From Castanea sativa (taxonomy: Eukaryota > Streptophyta > Magnoliopsida > Fagales > Fagaceae): a DNA stretch of 64,000 nucleotides. Positions within the stretch are counted from its first letter, which is position 1. Each line of letters begins with the position of its first letter. Under the pieces are notes generated by a model. The model was not told the origin of the DNA and did no database searches. It saw nothing but the letters and a program-made list of their open reading frames with translations. The stretch spans positions 25,545,614 through 25,609,613 of the forward strand of contig NC_134015.1 in NCBI RefSeq assembly GCF_040712315.1, written 5' to 3'. A program made the translations under genes and the position numbers. This document shows positions 60,238-64,000 of this stretch, one piece after another.

Positions 60238-63200
60238 GGTGAAGAGGAAGAACAATATCTTACCTGTAGGTGCTTATATTTCCTGTGACGAGCAGCCATT
60301 ACCAGTCCATCATCTGTCCATGCTGTAATCACAAGTTCGTCATCAGGAAAACTTTCCTTCTCTATCACAAGGCTGTGATATCTACCAGCAACGAATGGGC
60401 TGAAGAGACACAGACCATAAAACACACCAACATCAGTGAAGAGACTCAGTTTCATTTAATCTGTTAGCAAAAAGTGAAGTGTAAATGATGTACAAATATT
60501 CTGTTATCTCCATGGAAGAACAAATATTCTCAACTTTTTCCTGTCTTGCACATGGCATTATCAAATTGATTTTATGATTTATATAATCTATAGATCAGCC
60601 ATGTTCTTGAGGTTCAAAAGTCCATTTCACAAAATTTTCTACCCTAGCTTGTCACATCATCCAGGATAAGATATAATTGAATTGAACCCATTTTAAGCAG
60701 TATATATCAAGAGCATTTTGTGACATAATGTCGTATGCAAGACAGGTAATTACATCTAAGCTGCGAAAATGAACTTACAAACAAAAAATAAACAAACTTC
60801 AAGCTAGTGGTTCCATATGATGCTAATTTAATGGAAATTTCCATATAGAGTATTTACTGAAAGGTATTGATCACATAAAGTCACTTCAACCCATTTGCAA
60901 AAAGATGACCAAATGCATGATGTAAACCAAGTTCAGAAAAAGAAATTGACAAATTCTAAAATTGCTAATTGTTGATAACTTAAAATAGTGCAATCAAGGA
61001 CACTATATTTAAAAGCAAACAATTGATCCAAAAAATAAATAGTACAAGATTTTAAGGATATGTGGAATAAAGTGTATACTTTGATAACCCAGCAAACAAG
61101 CTGTCTTCCTCCTTCTCATCATAATGCACGAGAGAACTCTTCCCATGCATGACACCAGAAGGCGAACGCACAACTTTCCCTGAGAATGGACAAAAACACA
61201 AGGTTCCATAAAATGATAATAATATGCCTCACAGTCTCCTCCCCAATCCAAAACCCTTACTTCCATGAGTTGAACCCTAGAACCATAGACCTCTCCCTTT
61301 AATTGGGGAAGGTAACAAGTAATACTGGCTACAATGGCCCTTGGTCCACAAGGGATGAGGTACCATCAGCTACAAGGGCCACAAGTCCATAAAGACATAA
61401 GGTTTGCATTAGAAACCCAAAAAGAAGTAGTTATCCAGTTTATCAGCCATGACAAAAACAAGACGTAGAAAAGTTGGTACTACATGATTCCCATTTTCTA
61501 GTGATTACAGATTTGCATATATTCAGTAATAGCATACAAACTAACATAATCACACATTCAGATGAATAAATCCTACATTGGGATTGCTTATAAGTTTGAA
61601 GATATCTAAAAAGACTCACCGCCAAAAGCCTCTCCAATGCATTGCAAACCCATACACACACCAAATAAAGGTACACTAGGTCCAAGTTCCAGTACGGTTT
61701 GCAATGATATCCCAGAATCTTGGGGTGTACCTACAAAAAGAAAGTATGGTCTATAAAAATCTTGGTGTGAGTAGTTCCTTTTCCCATTTCTATAGGCCCT
61801 GGCCATCAATATTTCAAAACAACACATCCAAAAAATTCTTACCAGGCCCTGGGGATATCAAGATTCCTCTTGGATTCATCCTATAAAAATGGCAGAAAAA
61901 GTCACAGACATGATTGGATAATTACATTAGACATGCTATGTATAGCCCATCAGAAATCCCTCACCAATCAAAATACTATCAACATGCATAGATAAGCAAA
62001 AACAATAGCAATCCTTACCTTTTCAACTCCTCCACTGTAATCTCATCATTCCGGTAAACTTCAAAGAAACATCCTACCTCTCCCATATACTACAGAATAA
62101 AAAATAAAAAAGGCTATTAGACTAAATCTTCATAATGTACAATCAATAATAAAAAGAATCATTATGAGAAATTGTTTAAAAAGCAATAACTTTTGAAGTA
62201 TATACAACATTATAAATCTTCAAAAAGTAAACTTCTAGTCATATGCAAAACCCCCAAATATATCTATATATAAACCTCTGCAATAAAAATAAGTATTTCA
62301 ACTGGTTTAGAAGATAGAGAATGGATTACCTAATTTGCAGGGGCGAAAAATGACAAAGGTAAAAGGGACTAATTAACCTTTTCCAGTATTGCTGAGCAAA
62401 GGAATCTAAAATCGATTTCAAGTGGAAGAATTAATTAGAGCTTAAACACATTTTTTACGATTTAAAATTTCTCCTTTAATTTTTCTCTTGCCATTTCCTT
62501 TTTAATCAATATAAAGTGGGACGGAAATCTTCATTAGATATCTTCTTTTTTCTACATACTCTTAAATTTAATCACAATGGAAAAGCTAAAATAACATTAA
62601 ACTTTTATATGATTTGTCATATCAAAGTGTTAGAATACCTCCCAGCAGTCTGGAAGATCAACTGCCAAAGAGAATGACATTATAATATAATTTCAATCAA
62701 CTAGAAAATATAAACCAGAACAGAATAACCAAAAACAGCTTGCTATGATAACAACATGATGCAGCCATGGAAGATTGATATTTGATGTTACTTTAAACTT
62801 GGCCTCTTTAATAATTACTTTACGGGCTCCATGTGTGAAGTCCACCAATTGAAGTAAAAGTCATTTGGTTTTAAAGGTCTAGGTATAAGTCTTTTAGAGT
62901 TAAAATAGTTTTTTTTCTTTGGGTTTTTATTTATTAATTTCTGCGATCCCTGCTAATTAAGGGTGTTTTGGTAGTTTAGTTGAGTCTAAAATTTTCTAGG
63001 AGAACCTAAGATAGGTTCTATTTTCTTTGACCGAAATAAGTCTTTTGTTAGGGTTTTTTTTATTACTAGTAAAACTAAGAGTCCTAAGACTACTAGAAGT
63101 CCTAATAACACTAATACAAGAGAAATCCTCATTCCTTATCTTTATTTTAGCTCAATGTACTCAAAAGTGATGGGTTTGATTAGATAAGATTATTTAGTAT

Positions 63201-64000
63201 TTTGAGCATAGAGGCACATAGGCCTTTATGACGTGTGTTCTTTTCTTCCATTCTCTTCTCTCTTTTCTTCTCTCTCTTGTGGTACTGTTCATACAGCCCC
63301 GGAACACCATAAAAACCTCTCTCTCTCTTTTCTTCCTTACAACCCCAAATCAACCACTTTCTTTTAGCAACCAAAACCCTAAAACCCCACAAATGTTCTT
63401 CTGCCAAGCAGTTATCAAATAACTCATAAAACCACCCTTTAATTCCTAACACAACTCCATATCCCTTTCTTCAACAAGTCTAAATCCTATTTCCACAAAT
63501 CCTTCTCACCCTAACCCCATAACAACCACAAGTAGACAAATTCCCCTAATTAGGGCTGCGAAACACATTGCACATCGAAGAAATCAATTCATTATACACA
63601 AAAATTCTTCAATTCTTGCATAGAAACGTTTTTATCATTCACTTCCATCAAACAAAAAAAAAAAAAATAAAGATGAGACAGTTATGACATGAATTGCACT
63701 TCTCTTCCTCAATTTTGTCACCCTATAAACAAAATGTAAACTCTATAAACAAAAATCGTGGACTCAATTATACTACTAAGAAGATACCCTTCACTCAAAA
63801 ATAAAACATTTGTATCATACATTATCAAAACTTAACCAAACAGCAAAAAAATCAAAAAAAGAATTGAGGACGAACCTGGCAGAGATTGTAGGTGAAACTG
63901 TCATAATTGTCAATGACGATAATTGGGCTGTCGGATTTTTTGGTGGAAATAGGAGAATTGGCATTGGATTGGACAGGGACAGAAGTCAATGAAGCTTTTG
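54653..64000 (-). CDS. ASB: Anthranilate synthase beta subunit (glutamine amidotransferase), 5' partial
   Basis: Seven exons: 64000(cut)-63876, 62089-62019, 61880-61843, 61730-61620, 61179-61080, 60399-60264 and 54757-54653 (TGA 54655-54653). All borders are GT/AG and all phases match. The subunit frees ammonia from glutamine for the alpha subunit, which makes anthranilate from chorismate, the first committed step of tryptophan synthesis, in plastids. Visible: Ser/Thr-rich transit-peptide linker, SPIIVIDNYDSFTYNLCQ, YMGEVGCFFEVYRNDEITVE, NPRGILISPGPG, GTPQDSGISLQTVLELGP, nucleophile Cys in PLFGVCMGLQCIGEAFGG, VRSPSGVMHGKSSLV, PFVAGRYHSLVIEK, MAARHRKYKHLQ, then GVQFHPESI with catalytic His and Glu, ending IERREAESQN. 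The catalytic triad is complete. The start codon and most of the transit peptide lie outside the window. The last intron is about 5.5 kb. PabA-like proteins share the fold, but this text fits plant ASB. Confidence 0.93.
56167..56443 (+). mobile_element. TRIM-like miniature LTR retrotransposon in the ASB intron
   Basis: A 78-bp terminal repeat (56167-56244) starts TGTTAGAATTATG and ends ATTTAACA. It is followed by a PBS-like TGGTATCAGAG (56245-56255), about 115 bp of non-coding interior, a purine-rich GTGAGGAAAAG (56359-56369), and a second copy of the repeat (about 56370-56443: AAATTATGGTTAAGTAATTA, AATTTCTTAATAG, TTAAGCTTTTGGGAGAATT). The 3' copy has lost its TG and CA ends. Confidence 0.7.
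58786..58801. repeat. G homopolymer
   Basis: About 16 G in a row in the ASB intron. A similar G-rich patch is at 59399-59413. Confidence 0.85.
62090..63875 (-). other. ASB intron between the first visible exon and YMGEV exon
   Basis: 1786 bp with GT at 63875-63874 and AG at 62091-62090. AT-rich; 63230-63350 is pyrimidine-rich on the plus strand. No gene or clear repeat was recognised in it. Confidence 0.7.

Larger units (their letters stand above)
54758..60263 (-). other. Last intron of ASB, about 5.5 kb
   Basis: GT at 60263-60262 and AG at 54759-54758 on the minus strand. Contents: an A-run with loose TCATTAAATT repeats (55302-55348), a TRIM-like unit (56167-56443), a mirrored AT-rich unit near 56515-56705, a G-run at 58786-58801, GT-rich text near 59400 and A/T-rich DNA. 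No other exon or gene was recognised in it. Confidence 0.75.

Overview
This is a window of AT-rich nuclear DNA from a woody eudicot. Three spliced plant genes, introns with GT/AG borders, copia, SINE, Helitron and Mutator-type repeats, and long (AT)n and homopolymer runs all point that way. Short non-autonomous elements with termini like GGTCCGTTTGGAT are, from memory, very common in Fagaceae (Quercus, Castanea). An oak or chestnut relative is my best guess, but it is an inference. No rRNA, CRISPR or bacterial feature was seen.

Three genes can be supported exon by exon. (1) A minus-strand cytochrome b561 (transmembrane ascorbate ferrireductase), four exons between 8035 and 9380, 226 codons, intact. 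(2) A plus-strand xyloglucan endotransglucosylase/hydrolase of the XTH27/28 type, four exons between 45567 and 48101, 334 codons, intact. (3) The minus-strand beta subunit (glutamine amidotransferase) of anthranilate synthase. Six of its visible exons lie at 60264-64000, the 5' end runs off the window, and the last exon is at 54653-54757 beyond an intron of about 5.5 kb. These genes act in unrelated processes (membrane electron transfer, cell-wall remodelling, plastid tryptophan synthesis) and form no operon or cluster. A fourth, broken locus at 3824-4147 holds exons 1 and 2 of a second cytochrome b561 in the same orientation, about 4 kb downstream of the intact copy.

Layout: 1-1120 rearranged copia remains; 2.1-4.9 kb intergenic with a near-perfect hairpin and the b561 relic; 4915-5726 Helitron; 7.9-9.4 kb b561 gene; 10-16 kb inverted-repeat elements, one of them (12326-13714) carrying a nested second element; 16-31 kb gene-poor with SINEs, a LINE 3' end and small MITEs; 31633-32577 Mutator-like element with a GC-rich payload and a perfect 9-bp target duplication; 34322-34731 second Helitron; 36-43.3 kb further elements, including two related 170-180 bp Mutator-type MITEs; 45.2-48.4 kb XTH gene; 48.4-53 kb repeats; 54.6-64 kb anthranilate synthase beta.

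No new multi-gene system was found. The most unusual observation is a recurrent insertion type: tiny T/A tracts with a TTCTC(A)n-like core, only about 14-27 nt long and flanked by 10-16 bp direct repeats, at about a dozen places. They look like retroposons cut down to almost nothing but the tail.
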